From JAUILH01 sp964230215 (GTDB lineage Bacteria; Bacteroidota; Bacteroidia; Flavobacteriales_D; JAUILH01): DNA of 64,000 nucleotides. Location: assembly GCA_964230215.1 (NCBI GenBank), contig CAXRGQ010000006.1:372001-436000 (forward strand), given 5' to 3'. A program made the position numbers and the translations under genes. The notes below the pieces were generated by a model. It did no database searches. It was given only the letters and a program-made list of their open reading frames with translations, and had not been told where the DNA came from. Positions 17,449 through 26,042 of the stretch are shown one piece after another (positions within the stretch are counted from its first letter, which is position 1; the number at the start of each line of letters is the position of its first letter).

Positions 17449-19941
17449 ATGCTAAGAATTTTACTGATACTGTTCATTTCCTTAAGTGCAATTAATGTCA
17501 ATGCAGCAAGAGTGTCGGGAGTAATAAGTGACTCACTGGGAAATCCCATACCCTATGTTAGAGTTATTGTTGAGCACGAGAATATCGGGGTTGTAAGTAA
17601 TCTTAATGGGCAGTACTATTTAGAATTGGCACCAGGCAAACACACCCTGATTTTTAATAATATCGAGTATTCGGACAAACGTATCGAAATTGATTTAGGT
17701 AAAACTGAAATGAAGCTTGATGTTGTGATGCAAGTAAAAGTTCAGGATTTAGAGCAGCTAAAAATCAGTGCAGATAGAGAAGATCCTGCCTACCCGATTA
17801 TTCGGCAAGCCATTGAAAACCGAAAGAAATATCTAAAACAGCACACTACGTACAAGTTCGACACCTACACTAAATGCGCGATTGAGAGGGAAGATAAGGT
17901 ACCAGATTCAATAAGCTCAGGTGATAACTACACTAAAAAGCACCACAACTTCATAGAATCATTTTCTACCACCTACTATGAAGCTCCAAGCAATAGCAAG
18001 CAAATTGTACACGCTTACACGGATCATACAGCCAAAAAGAACTCTGTGGTAGTATCGTATAGTTATGGAGATTCTGATGAAGGCCCTCCCATCGGCTCTG
18101 AGCATAAGCCAGGTCTATACCGTCAAAATACGATTGATCCTGGATTCAATTTTTATGAAAACAGAATTGAGCATCCAGCGCTCTCTTCAAATCCATTGAT
18201 AAGTCCAATTGCAAACGCTGCTCTAATCACCTACAAATACAAGCTAGAAGACATTTGGATGGATGAGAAGACTAAGCGTATGATGTACAAAATAAAGGTA
18301 TGGCCTAAACGTCAAGTAAGTAGCACCTTTGAAGGACATATTTATATTGAAGATTCATCTTTTGCCTTAACTGGCGTTGACCTTGATATCAACCCTAAAA
18401 TCTTACAAAAGTTCAAGAAGTTCACTATTAACCAAACCTATAAAGAGGATGATGGTTTTAGAGTGCTTGAGCGTGAAGAATATTTTTACTTAGACAAAGA
18501 GTTTAAAACTAAAGTCTTTGGAAACACCTTAATGATTCATTCAAATCATGCCTATGATTTTGAAATCGACAAGCGTTTCTTTAGAAATGAGGTAAAAGTG
18601 GTTGAGGACACCGCCTATGACCAAGACTCTTCATACTGGAATAACTTGCGCCCCATCACTCTTAGAGAAGAAGAAGCTAAGTTCGTTCATATTCAAGATA
18701 GTATTATCGCTTTTCAAAAGACAGAAGCATATACAAAGCAGCAAGATTCCATTTTTAACCGAAAAGGAATTCTTAACTTTTTATTTACTGGTGTTGGGTT
18801 TAGGAACACATTCAAAGGACAGGAACTCTACTTCTCTCCTATTCTACAGCAAATTAGACCGTTTGGGGTTGGCGGATATCGACATGCTTTACCATTCTAT
18901 TATAAAAAGGAATTAAAGCGTGGGTACGACATTAGAACTGGCGTATCATTAGACTACGGCTTCAACAATAAGGACTTGAAAGGATCTCTGGACCTTAGGT
19001 TCACCTACCTCCCTAAGAAGTTTGGTAAGCTACATTTTAAGATTGGAGACGAATACAGAATGCTCAACCCATTTAATTCGATAGCAGCCACGTTCTCAAG
19101 ATCTAATTATGTCAATACTAAGGGCATAACCATAGGTCACAATATTGAGATAGTAAACGGCTTATATTTGGATGTTGACTTTGAGTATGGTAAAAACTAT
19201 TCTATCGCGGACGTTGAACTCAGTCAGTGGTCCGAGCAACTATTCGGAACACTAAACACACCTGTAGACTTTGATCCTTTTAGCGAGTTTTATATAGATG
19301 CTCACTTAACTTATTCGATAAAACAAAAATATTACTCAGCACCTTACAAAAAAGTAATCATTGGCACAGATTACCCCAAATTCACTCTTTGGTATAAAAA
19401 AGGTGTTAAAGGTATTTTTAATAGTGTGGTGGACTTTGATTTGTTAGAACTGCATGTGCGAGACGAATTCCAGGTTGCAAGTCTAGGGGAGTCTAAATGG
19501 GATGTGCATGTTGGTAGTTTCTTAAGGAACAACAATGTAATGCTAACTGATTATAAATTCTTTAGAGGATCTGACCGTTACTTCTTTTCCAATCCGCTAT
19601 TATCTTTCCAACTGCTTGGCCCAACAATAAGCACAATTAAGTCTTACTTCCAGGCAAACTATATCCATCATTTTAATGGCGCTATAATGAATAAAATCCC
19701 TCTAATAAACAGGCTTGGCTTGCAAGCGACTGTGGGTGGAGGTATTCTAATGGTAGATGAAGATAGCTTTAAGCATATCGAGTTGTACGCTGGTTTAGAA
19801 AAACCGTTTAGGTTATTTAAAGAAACGGTAAAAATGGGTGTTTACTTTGTAACAGCAGATAGCAATCACTCAGATTTAGACGCCACATTTAAAATTGGAA
19901 TAAACTTCTTTAATGCCTTCACCAATAAGTGGGAATATTAA
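17449..19941 (+). CDS. DUF5686 outer-membrane protein with carboxypeptidase-regulatory-like domain
   Basis: An 830-aa protein with a signal peptide (MLRILLILFISLSAINVNA). Residues about 20-105 form the Ig-like CarboxypepD_reg-like domain (ISDSLGNPIPYVRVIVE, LNGQYYLEL) that precedes many Bacteroidota outer-membrane proteins. The remainder matches the DUF5686 layout, with a conserved YPIIRQAIENRKKYL segment and a long C-terminal series of amphipathic strands consistent with a barrel. Function unknown; TonB-box and plug features of SusC-type receptors are absent. It has its own strong promoter, and the GNAT gene follows by 4 nt. Confidence 0.85.
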   Translation: MLRILLILFISLSAINVNAARVSGVISDSLGNPIPYVRVIVEHENIGVVSNLNGQYYLELAPGKHTLIFNNIEYSDKRIEIDLGKTEMKLDVVMQVKVQDLEQLKISADREDPAYPIIRQAIENRKKYLKQHTTYKFDTYTKCAIEREDKVPDSISSGDNYTKKHHNFIESFSTTYYEAPSNSKQIVHAYTDHTAKKNSVVVSYSYGDSDEGPPIGSEHKPGLYRQNTIDPGFNFYENRIEHPALSSNPLISPIANAALITYKYKLEDIWMDEKTKRMMYKIKVWPKRQVSSTFEGHIYIEDSSFALTGVDLDINPKILQKFKKFTINQTYKEDDGFRVLEREEYFYLDKEFKTKVFGNTLMIHSNHAYDFEIDKRFFRNEVKVVEDTAYDQDSSYWNNLRPITLREEEAKFVHIQDSIIAFQKTEAYTKQQDSIFNRKGILNFLFTGVGFRNTFKGQELYFSPILQQIRPFGVGGYRHALPFYYKKELKRGYDIRTGVSLDYGFNNKDLKGSLDLRFTYLPKKFGKLHFKIGDEYRMLNPFNSIAATFSRSNYVNTKGITIGHNIEIVNGLYLDVDFEYGKNYSIADVELSQWSEQLFGTLNTPVDFDPFSEFYIDAHLTYSIKQKYYSAPYKKVIIGTDYPKFTLWYKKGVKGIFNSVVDFDLLELHVRDEFQVASLGESKWDVHVGSFLRNNNVMLTDYKFFRGSDRYFFSNPLLSFQLLGPTISTIKSYFQANYIHHFNGAIMNKIPLINRLGLQATVGGGILMVDEDSFKHIELYAGLEKPFRLFKETVKMGVYFVTADSNHSDLDATFKIGINFFNAFTNKWEY

Positions 19942-19945
19942 AATA

Positions 19946-20461
19946 ATGCGACCCTCACATTTGGATGAGAACGAAATCGCTTTTATTTGCGATGAAATAA
20001 ACGCAATTTATTTGGAGGAAGAGAAAGATATTTGGCCTCATGACGGCTCATATTATCGTATTAATGCTTCACTTCTAAAAAACTATTTACACAACTCTGA
20101 GATTTTTGTTCTACGCGAGGATAATGTTATTGCAAGCATTATTCGCTTATACTATCAGGACGGTAATCGCTATTTTGGTTTGCTATCAAGCTTCAGAAAT
20201 TTTAGAAGACGTGGGTATGCCAAATTGCTAGTAGAGCATGTTGAATCGGTCGCATTAAACGATGGTGATCCAGGCCTATGGATCGAGTTGCTGTTTTGTA
20301 ATGAGCTTACCCTGGACAACAAAACACGCTTGTTCGACTGGTACTGCTCACTCGGCTATGAAAAGTATAAGATTGTTGATTTTTTAAGTGTCCATCCTGA
20401 AAAAAAGAATGTGCTGCAAAAAGCATGTGATTTCTTGATAATGAAAAAGGTGCTGGGTTAA
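19946..20461 (+). CDS. GNAT-family N-acetyltransferase
   Basis: A 171-aa protein from the ATG at 19946; a longer frame from 19913 would overlap the DUF5686 gene and is unlikely. The acetyl-CoA binding signature is FRNFRRRGYAKLLVEHVES (R-x-x-G-x-A type), preceded by a strand with YFGLLSS and followed by LWIELLFCN and a WYCSLGYEKYK terminus. This is the usual GNAT order. The substrate cannot be predicted. It is cotranscribed with the DUF5686 gene and convergent with the YkgJ-type gene, whose stop abuts. Confidence 0.8.
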   Translation: MRPSHLDENEIAFICDEINAIYLEEEKDIWPHDGSYYRINASLLKNYLHNSEIFVLREDNVIASIIRLYYQDGNRYFGLLSSFRNFRRRGYAKLLVEHVESVALNDGDPGLWIELLFCNELTLDNKTRLFDWYCSLGYEKYKIVDFLSVHPEKKNVLQKACDFLIMKKVLG

Positions 20462-20944
20462 CTATATGTTTGAAATGTTATCTAAAATTTCAGCCACAGC
20501 AGGACATATGGATGCATTCTTAATCGTTAGCTGTTGGATTTTTAGTTGTCCTCCCATATCCGTATGTGGGTATTCTGCACAGGCTTTTGGACGAAAGTCG
20601 TAGATGGAACACTTATTATCATTCAGGTTTAAAAACGGACATGGCACTGATTGCAAGACAAAATCATTGTCTTCGTCTAATCGAAGGTAGGTATCTATAA
20701 AATCCTGCTCACTCAAATTCTTAAACTTTGAAATTCGGCTTATATCAGCTCTTGTGAAGCGAGGGCCTGTAGTTCTGCAACAATTACCGCAACTTAAACA
20801 ATCTGTGCATGCAAACACCTCATTATGCTGCTCGTTGATTATTTCATCTACCTGAGAGCCCTTTAATTTACTAAGGCGGCTAAAAGCCGCCTTATATTTC
20901 TTTTTATTGGCTTTGTAATTAGCCTTTAATTGCTCATTATTCAT
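20462..20944 (-). CDS. YkgJ-family cysteine-cluster protein
   Basis: A 160-aa soluble protein. The N-terminal helix is Lys-rich, followed by the metal-binding cluster CTDCLSCGNCC, then RFTRADISRI and the second cluster CPFLN...CSIYDFRPKAC. This is the YkgJ/Fe-S oxidoreductase-like (CxxCxxCC) pattern, thought to bind zinc or an Fe-S cluster; no reaction is established. Its ATG overlaps the stop of the OmpA-family gene (TAATG), so it is the last gene of the adhesin operon. A link to T9SS biology is only contextual. Confidence 0.88.
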   Translation of the reverse strand: MNNEQLKANYKANKKKYKAAFSRLSKLKGSQVDEIINEQHNEVFACTDCLSCGNCCRTTGPRFTRADISRISKFKNLSEQDFIDTYLRLDEDNDFVLQSVPCPFLNLNDNKCSIYDFRPKACAEYPHTDMGGQLKIQQLTIKNASICPAVAEILDNISNI

Positions 20945-23292
20945 TAATAGAGTCTAATCTCAGATCGTCTGTTCAACTGATGAAGTTCTTCTGGACAATC
21001 TACACCATCATCACACTTATTCAATAATTTACTTTCGCCGTAGGCATTCCCCCCTATTCTGCTATCTGAAATTCCTTTAGACTTTAAATATTTTAGAACG
21101 CTGTTAGAACGTGTTCTCGACAGCTCTAAGTTATATGCCTCTTGCCCTCTGGCATCCGCATACGAATTCACTTCAAGTTTCATAGATGGATTCTCCTTCA
21201 TTCTCTTAATCACATCATCAAGCACTTCCTTACTCTTAGCACTTAGCCACGAACTTGCTTTTGCGTAGTAAATAGTTGGGATTTCCTTAGACGATATATT
21301 TTCTAAGGTCATATCCTCTGTATTCATAGTTGTGAAATCTATTTTTCCACCTAACCCTAGAGGTGTATAAACAAAGAACCCTTTTTTATCTTTATCCAAA
21401 ATAGCCACTTCCTTACCATTTCTGTTCAGAATTATTAGCTGAATATTTTCATCGCCAAAGTAAGGACTCTCCTCATCTAGCTGGAACATATATGACTCAC
21501 TTAGAGGTAGGTTATTCAATCTAAAGAATCCTTTCTTGTCTGAGGTGTGATTAAGTAATACATCACCATTTTTATCCACTACCATGAATGACAATCCATC
21601 ATCGAATCCTTGATTGGCGTTATTGTGAACAAAACGACCAAATACACTTCCGTGCAAGTCGCTAAACAAATCGTTCTCTTCGACCTCCAACATTCCTAGG
21701 TTATTCGCATAGCGCTGATCAAGTCGTTTAAAAACAAAGTCGCCTTTGCCATCCATTCTCAAAACAGCTCTCACCTCATCGTCGCTATTATAGATTAGGA
21801 GTGTTAGATTCTCACCCACTTCTTCCATTCTAACCAAGAAGTTTTGATTCATTGGTAGGTTCTCAAATGTGAAGTTTCCTTGTTCATCGGTTGTTGTAGT
21901 GAATGTAATGTTTCCATTCTCATCAACTAACATAACCTTCATCTTCCCTGTTTGCTTACTTGGTAAGTTTTCGAAAATGAATTGTCCATTGAGGTCTCCC
22001 AAATCGTCTTCAATATCCTCTGGATCAATCAAAGCCAATGTTCCAACCTTCCGTTGATCAAGTAATTTATATAGAAACTCACCATTCGCATCTTTTAATA
22101 AGGTAGCTACATTCTCCCCATTTTGGTTGAAAATTACCAGCTCCATATCCTCTTCACCTTCTACACGAATTCTGTATTGCCCATTTTGATCAAGGTTTTT
22201 AAATATAAACTCCCCTTGGTCATTCGTGGTTGTTTCCATTAACAGTTCACCGTTGTCATCATAGAGCATAACCCGCATTCCGCTAGCTTTACCCGATAAG
22301 TTGCGATAATTAAACTGTCCTGCAAGAAAATTAGATTCTACAATAACTGACTCCTTAATCTTAAGAATGTAGAGGTCATCTTTCCCCCTTCCATCAGCAC
22401 GATTTGAAGAAAAATAGGCCAAATCATCACTTTTAAAACTCATGCCAAAATCATCCGCATCAGAATTTGCCGGAGCGTCTAAGTGTAATAGACCTGAATA
22501 CTTGCCATCAGAAACCGTTGTTCTATAAATATCTAATCCACCTTTACCTCCATCACGATTTGAAGAAAAGTAAAGCTTATCACCATGCGAACATGGGAAA
22601 ACCTCATTTTTATCAGTATTAACTGAGTCACCTAAATTGCTTGGTTCGCCCCATTTATCTCCATCGAATGAGACGCTATATATATCATCTCCCCCTTTAC
22701 CTCCAGGTGCATTAGATGAAAAGTAAAGTAGGCTGGCATCATCATTAAATGATGGGTGCCCGTAAGAATACTTTCCGTCTACAAACGGCAATAAATCAGG
22801 CTTACTCCACTTACCATCTTCATTAACTGAATAATACAGTGCAGGTTTATGTACTTTAATTTTTTCCTGCCCTTTAAACTGCTTGTGTACTACCTGAGTA
22901 AAAACAGCATATTTCCCGTCTTTACTAAATGTGATGGGGCCTGTGTGCGAGAAGGATGTAAATAGATTTTCGAACAGTTTAGGGTCAGAAAACTCAAGCG
23001 AATCATTACCAAAACTTTTATAATCTACTACGAATAGATTAATATGAGGATGATGTTTCCAACGTTGTTCACCATAATTAACAAGGTTATACTCCCTATC
23101 TGATGCGAATACAAGCTGATCATTATATACAATAGGGCTAAACTCAAGTCCAGTAGAGTTGATTGAACCAAGCGTTTTTACTTCATAGCTAATCTCAACC
23201 CTTCTGGTCTCATTAAGGATACTAGGCTGTCCGTCAACTGGAAGCCCAATCAATGAATTTAATACTATTAATAACCCAATCATCACTCTCAT
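20944..23292 (-). CDS. OmpA-family protein with PD40 blades and triplicated Ig-like repeats
   Basis: About 782 aa from ATG 23292 (GTG 23298 also possible); signal peptide ends near VDG. The N-terminal 300 residues contain WD40-like PD40 blades (LLYFSSNAPGGKGGDDIY, LYFSSNRDGGKGGLDIY). The middle holds three tandem repeats of about 110 aa with GQFIFENL...VDENGN...TTTDEQGNFTFENLP patterns (DNA about 22320-21330). The C-terminal OmpA domain (VNSYADARGQEAYNLELSRTRS) should bind peptidoglycan. Such proteins accompany PorP/SprF and T9SS adhesins. It starts 9 nt after the sprF-like stop and overlaps the next gene by one base. Confidence 0.88.
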   Translation of the reverse strand: MRVMIGLLIVLNSLIGLPVDGQPSILNETRRVEISYEVKTLGSINSTGLEFSPIVYNDQLVFASDREYNLVNYGEQRWKHHPHINLFVVDYKSFGNDSLEFSDPKLFENLFTSFSHTGPITFSKDGKYAVFTQVVHKQFKGQEKIKVHKPALYYSVNEDGKWSKPDLLPFVDGKYSYGHPSFNDDASLLYFSSNAPGGKGGDDIYSVSFDGDKWGEPSNLGDSVNTDKNEVFPCSHGDKLYFSSNRDGGKGGLDIYRTTVSDGKYSGLLHLDAPANSDADDFGMSFKSDDLAYFSSNRADGRGKDDLYILKIKESVIVESNFLAGQFNYRNLSGKASGMRVMLYDDNGELLMETTTNDQGEFIFKNLDQNGQYRIRVEGEEDMELVIFNQNGENVATLLKDANGEFLYKLLDQRKVGTLALIDPEDIEDDLGDLNGQFIFENLPSKQTGKMKVMLVDENGNITFTTTTDEQGNFTFENLPMNQNFLVRMEEVGENLTLLIYNSDDEVRAVLRMDGKGDFVFKRLDQRYANNLGMLEVEENDLFSDLHGSVFGRFVHNNANQGFDDGLSFMVVDKNGDVLLNHTSDKKGFFRLNNLPLSESYMFQLDEESPYFGDENIQLIILNRNGKEVAILDKDKKGFFVYTPLGLGGKIDFTTMNTEDMTLENISSKEIPTIYYAKASSWLSAKSKEVLDDVIKRMKENPSMKLEVNSYADARGQEAYNLELSRTRSNSVLKYLKSKGISDSRIGGNAYGESKLLNKCDDGVDCPEELHQLNRRSEIRLY

Positions 23293-23301
23293 AACCACAG
23301 C

Positions 23302-24231
23302 TTACATATATCTTGGCGATATATCTGTATCCTTTTTAAGCCTGAAATCAAAACCTAAAAATAGTTCATGTGAACCACCTGTGAAACGTTTTAATCTATT
23401 AAGTACTATATCATAACTATAACCAACTCTCATCCAATCCGTTATATTATATTCTGTTATTACGGCTAAGGCCGAACCATGCCTGTATGATAGACCAAAC
23501 CAAAATACTTGTTTAAACAGCATGGATGCATTTATATCCACATTCATAGGTGCGTTTTCTACATATTTAAGAAGGAATGATGGTTTAAAAACCATATTAT
23601 CATTCAGCTCAAGCGCCACGCCACTAGCTAGCATAATATGCGTATTTAATTGCAAGTTGACAGATGTTGTGTCTGTAAACTGAAAATTAAAATTGTCTGC
23701 TCCTATATGAGATGCTGAGATTCCGGCATAAAACTTATTTGTAAAATAATACATTCCCGCGTCTATACTGGCAGCGGTTTGAAACGTAGAATTCACACCT
23801 CCATTATAGCCATCTGGTTGATCAAAATTTAGCACGGACGCATTAAAATTCGCATTAATAATACCGCCCCTTATCGCAAATGACAACTTACCTTTTCTAA
23901 GTTTAAGATGATAACCTGCAGTTCCGTATGCTGCCGTCATAGTAGTGGGTCCAATTCTGTCATGCAACATATTGAATCCACCAACCATACCTGACTCGCC
24001 GAATGCTCCGTGCACTGCGACTGTCCCGGTAAATGGTGCGCCATCTATCCCTGTCCATTGTTGTCGTCCTAACACAACGGCACTTAATGCTTCACGGCTC
24101 CCCGCATATGCTGGGTTTATCGCAAACGGATTAAACATGTATTGCGAATAGAGTGCATCCTGCTGTGCACTGGCATTATTACCAATGACGCAAAAGCATA
24201 TCACCCCTATCAAACACTTTAATTTTTTCAT
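23302..24231 (-). CDS. PorP/SprF-family T9SS membrane protein
   Basis: A 309-aa outer-membrane barrel protein. The start is the ATG at 24231, which overlaps the upstream TGA (ATGA); an upstream in-frame ATG at 24252 would sit inside the previous gene. After the signal peptide comes the family hallmark QQDALYSQYMFNPFAINPAYAGSRE, and the end is TGGSHELFLGFDFRLK. In Flavobacterium, SprF is needed for secretion or surface assembly of the adjacent SprB adhesin, and PorP-type proteins bind type-B sorting domains. Its position right after two type-B CTD proteins supports the same role. Confidence 0.93.
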   Translation of the reverse strand: MKKLKCLIGVICFCVIGNNASAQQDALYSQYMFNPFAINPAYAGSREALSAVVLGRQQWTGIDGAPFTGTVAVHGAFGESGMVGGFNMLHDRIGPTTMTAAYGTAGYHLKLRKGKLSFAIRGGIINANFNASVLNFDQPDGYNGGVNSTFQTAASIDAGMYYFTNKFYAGISASHIGADNFNFQFTDTTSVNLQLNTHIMLASGVALELNDNMVFKPSFLLKYVENAPMNVDINASMLFKQVFWFGLSYRHGSALAVITEYNITDWMRVGYSYDIVLNRLKRFTGGSHELFLGFDFRLKKDTDISPRYM

Positions 24232-26042
24232 TCTTTTGTTATCTGAACCCACCCAGTATAAGGACGGTTTAAAGTTTCTAATTCAATTACATAAAAATAA
24301 GTCCCAGCACCTAATGATCGATCTTTGTTATCGGTACCGTCCCATACTACATCAGTATTATTGTAATCAACAATGTCTCTCACCTCATCCCCCCATCTAT
24401 TAAAAATTCTCACTCTATTACTTGGGTCAGCATTAACAACGTTAATATACCAATAATCATTTACCCCATCGTCATTAGGAGAAAAAGCATTGCTAATCTC
24501 TTCTTCATCACATGGCCCAGAATTCACCTGAACACCAATAGAGTCAGTATATGTACAGGATCCAACGATTTGGTAAGCGGAATAATAATCTGATGAAAAA
24601 GGTTCTACAGTTATACTGTTTCCATTATTAGAGATAATAGCGGGGTGCCCATACCATTCAGTAATACCAGAACCGTTGGCGACTAACTCAAGCTGTTCTC
24701 CTTCACAAACCTCTTGCGGACCGATTAACATTAAATCCTTTTCTGTTATTGATAATAATGTGGAGTCGGGAAATGAATAACATCCAGAAGTAGCGTCATA
24801 ATATGAGGCATATATATAGTTACCGTCAGCATCTGAGCTACTTATGGTGTATGGTGATCCATTCTGAAGAATATTTCCTGCACCATCTAACCAGATTATT
24901 GGCTGAGCAGTTCCACCGATTGTAAGTTGATCACCGTAACACAAATTTCCTGGATTTATAATTTGTGGAGGATTTGGAGAATTACTCAAAACTTCCACCA
25001 GGGTATCTACACCGCATCCAGTCGTATCTTTTAAAACAAGCGGATAGAAACCTGGTAATAAATGATTAAAAAATGTGTTTGAGGACCATGATGCTCCTGC
25101 ATCAATACTATAGAAATAGCTGTTGGCGCCTCCTGAGATATTTAAAAACTCAACTGAACCAAGGTTGGGCAAACAAACATCATTTATTGCTACATCATAT
25201 TCTATATCGCTGCCGGTGGTGAACATTCCTTGCTCCGGAAAAAATAATCCCGAATCCCATGTATTATCTGTTGCATCTGCAATAATTATTTTTACATGGT
25301 AGGTCTCACCACATTCAACAGGGATACTAGCAATCATAGGTATTGTATAACCATCAAATTCAATATCGCCGTAAGTTCCAGAAGTCGCATCATTATTTAC
25401 AAAGAAACCACAGTTAACGCAAGGACCTGTGTTTGATGCCCCATTGTTAATGGTATTTACATTTACAATTTGATTTGTAGATGGGATAACTGCAATATTC
25501 TTAGCTCCATTTGGGTAGCCGCTTGGAGATGAATATGAACCTGTAATTCCAGGTCCACTAATAAAAATACCTACCCCGTCAACTATTGAATTTCCTATGT
25601 ACTCATTCCATTCTTCTGATGCAAAAATGTACTTTAGCTTAAACGTATCCATTAAAGCCAAAAATTCTATCTCAAGGACAGCGGCATCATAGGACACAGC
25701 GCTTCCTGTTCCACCATCCATCAATTGCTCTATATCTAAATCTCCGCCAGTTCCAGTACCTAAAGTTGTTCCAGCGCTTGAATTCGGTCCTTCTGCCAAT
25801 GCAACATCTCCCGTAGCCATCAACACTCCTTCCATGAATGGAAAACTGCTACTCCCAGCATCAAATGATCCTATCTGATATCCTGTTCCGCTGAAGTTAA
25901 CTGAATTTACTAATACGCCATGCCCCTTAAGGTGGTCATGTACGGCATCCACTGCAGTAACTGTGTTATCGGTTGCTATCTGTGCATTCACATCTGCAAT
26001 GCAGCTGAGTAATGCTATTGCTATATTTCTAATTAATTTCAT
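24228..26042 (-). CDS. choice-of-anchor L protein with gliding-motility (type B) sorting domain
   Basis: A 604-aa secreted protein with a signal peptide ending near VNAQ. Residues about 35-260 match the choice-of-anchor L domain (FDAGSSSFPFMEGVLMATGD, FASEEWNEYIG, GVGIFISGPG). The middle carries Ig-like segments with Cys pairs. Residues about 515-604 are a type-B C-terminal domain (NAFSPNDDGVNDYW, VRIFNRWGDEV, VWDGTD, LGAGTYFYVIEL, GWVQITKE), marking T9SS export. It overlaps both neighbours (TAATG upstream, ATGA downstream), so it is coupled to the giant adhesin and to SprF. Probably surface-exposed; ligand unknown. Confidence 0.9.
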   Translation of the reverse strand: MKLIRNIAIALLSCIADVNAQIATDNTVTAVDAVHDHLKGHGVLVNSVNFSGTGYQIGSFDAGSSSFPFMEGVLMATGDVALAEGPNSSAGTTLGTGTGGDLDIEQLMDGGTGSAVSYDAAVLEIEFLALMDTFKLKYIFASEEWNEYIGNSIVDGVGIFISGPGITGSYSSPSGYPNGAKNIAVIPSTNQIVNVNTINNGASNTGPCVNCGFFVNNDATSGTYGDIEFDGYTIPMIASIPVECGETYHVKIIIADATDNTWDSGLFFPEQGMFTTGSDIEYDVAINDVCLPNLGSVEFLNISGGANSYFYSIDAGASWSSNTFFNHLLPGFYPLVLKDTTGCGVDTLVEVLSNSPNPPQIINPGNLCYGDQLTIGGTAQPIIWLDGAGNILQNGSPYTISSSDADGNYIYASYYDATSGCYSFPDSTLLSITEKDLMLIGPQEVCEGEQLELVANGSGITEWYGHPAIISNNGNSITVEPFSSDYYSAYQIVGSCTYTDSIGVQVNSGPCDEEEISNAFSPNDDGVNDYWYINVVNADPSNRVRIFNRWGDEVRDIVDYNNTDVVWDGTDNKDRSLGAGTYFYVIELETLNRPYTGWVQITKE

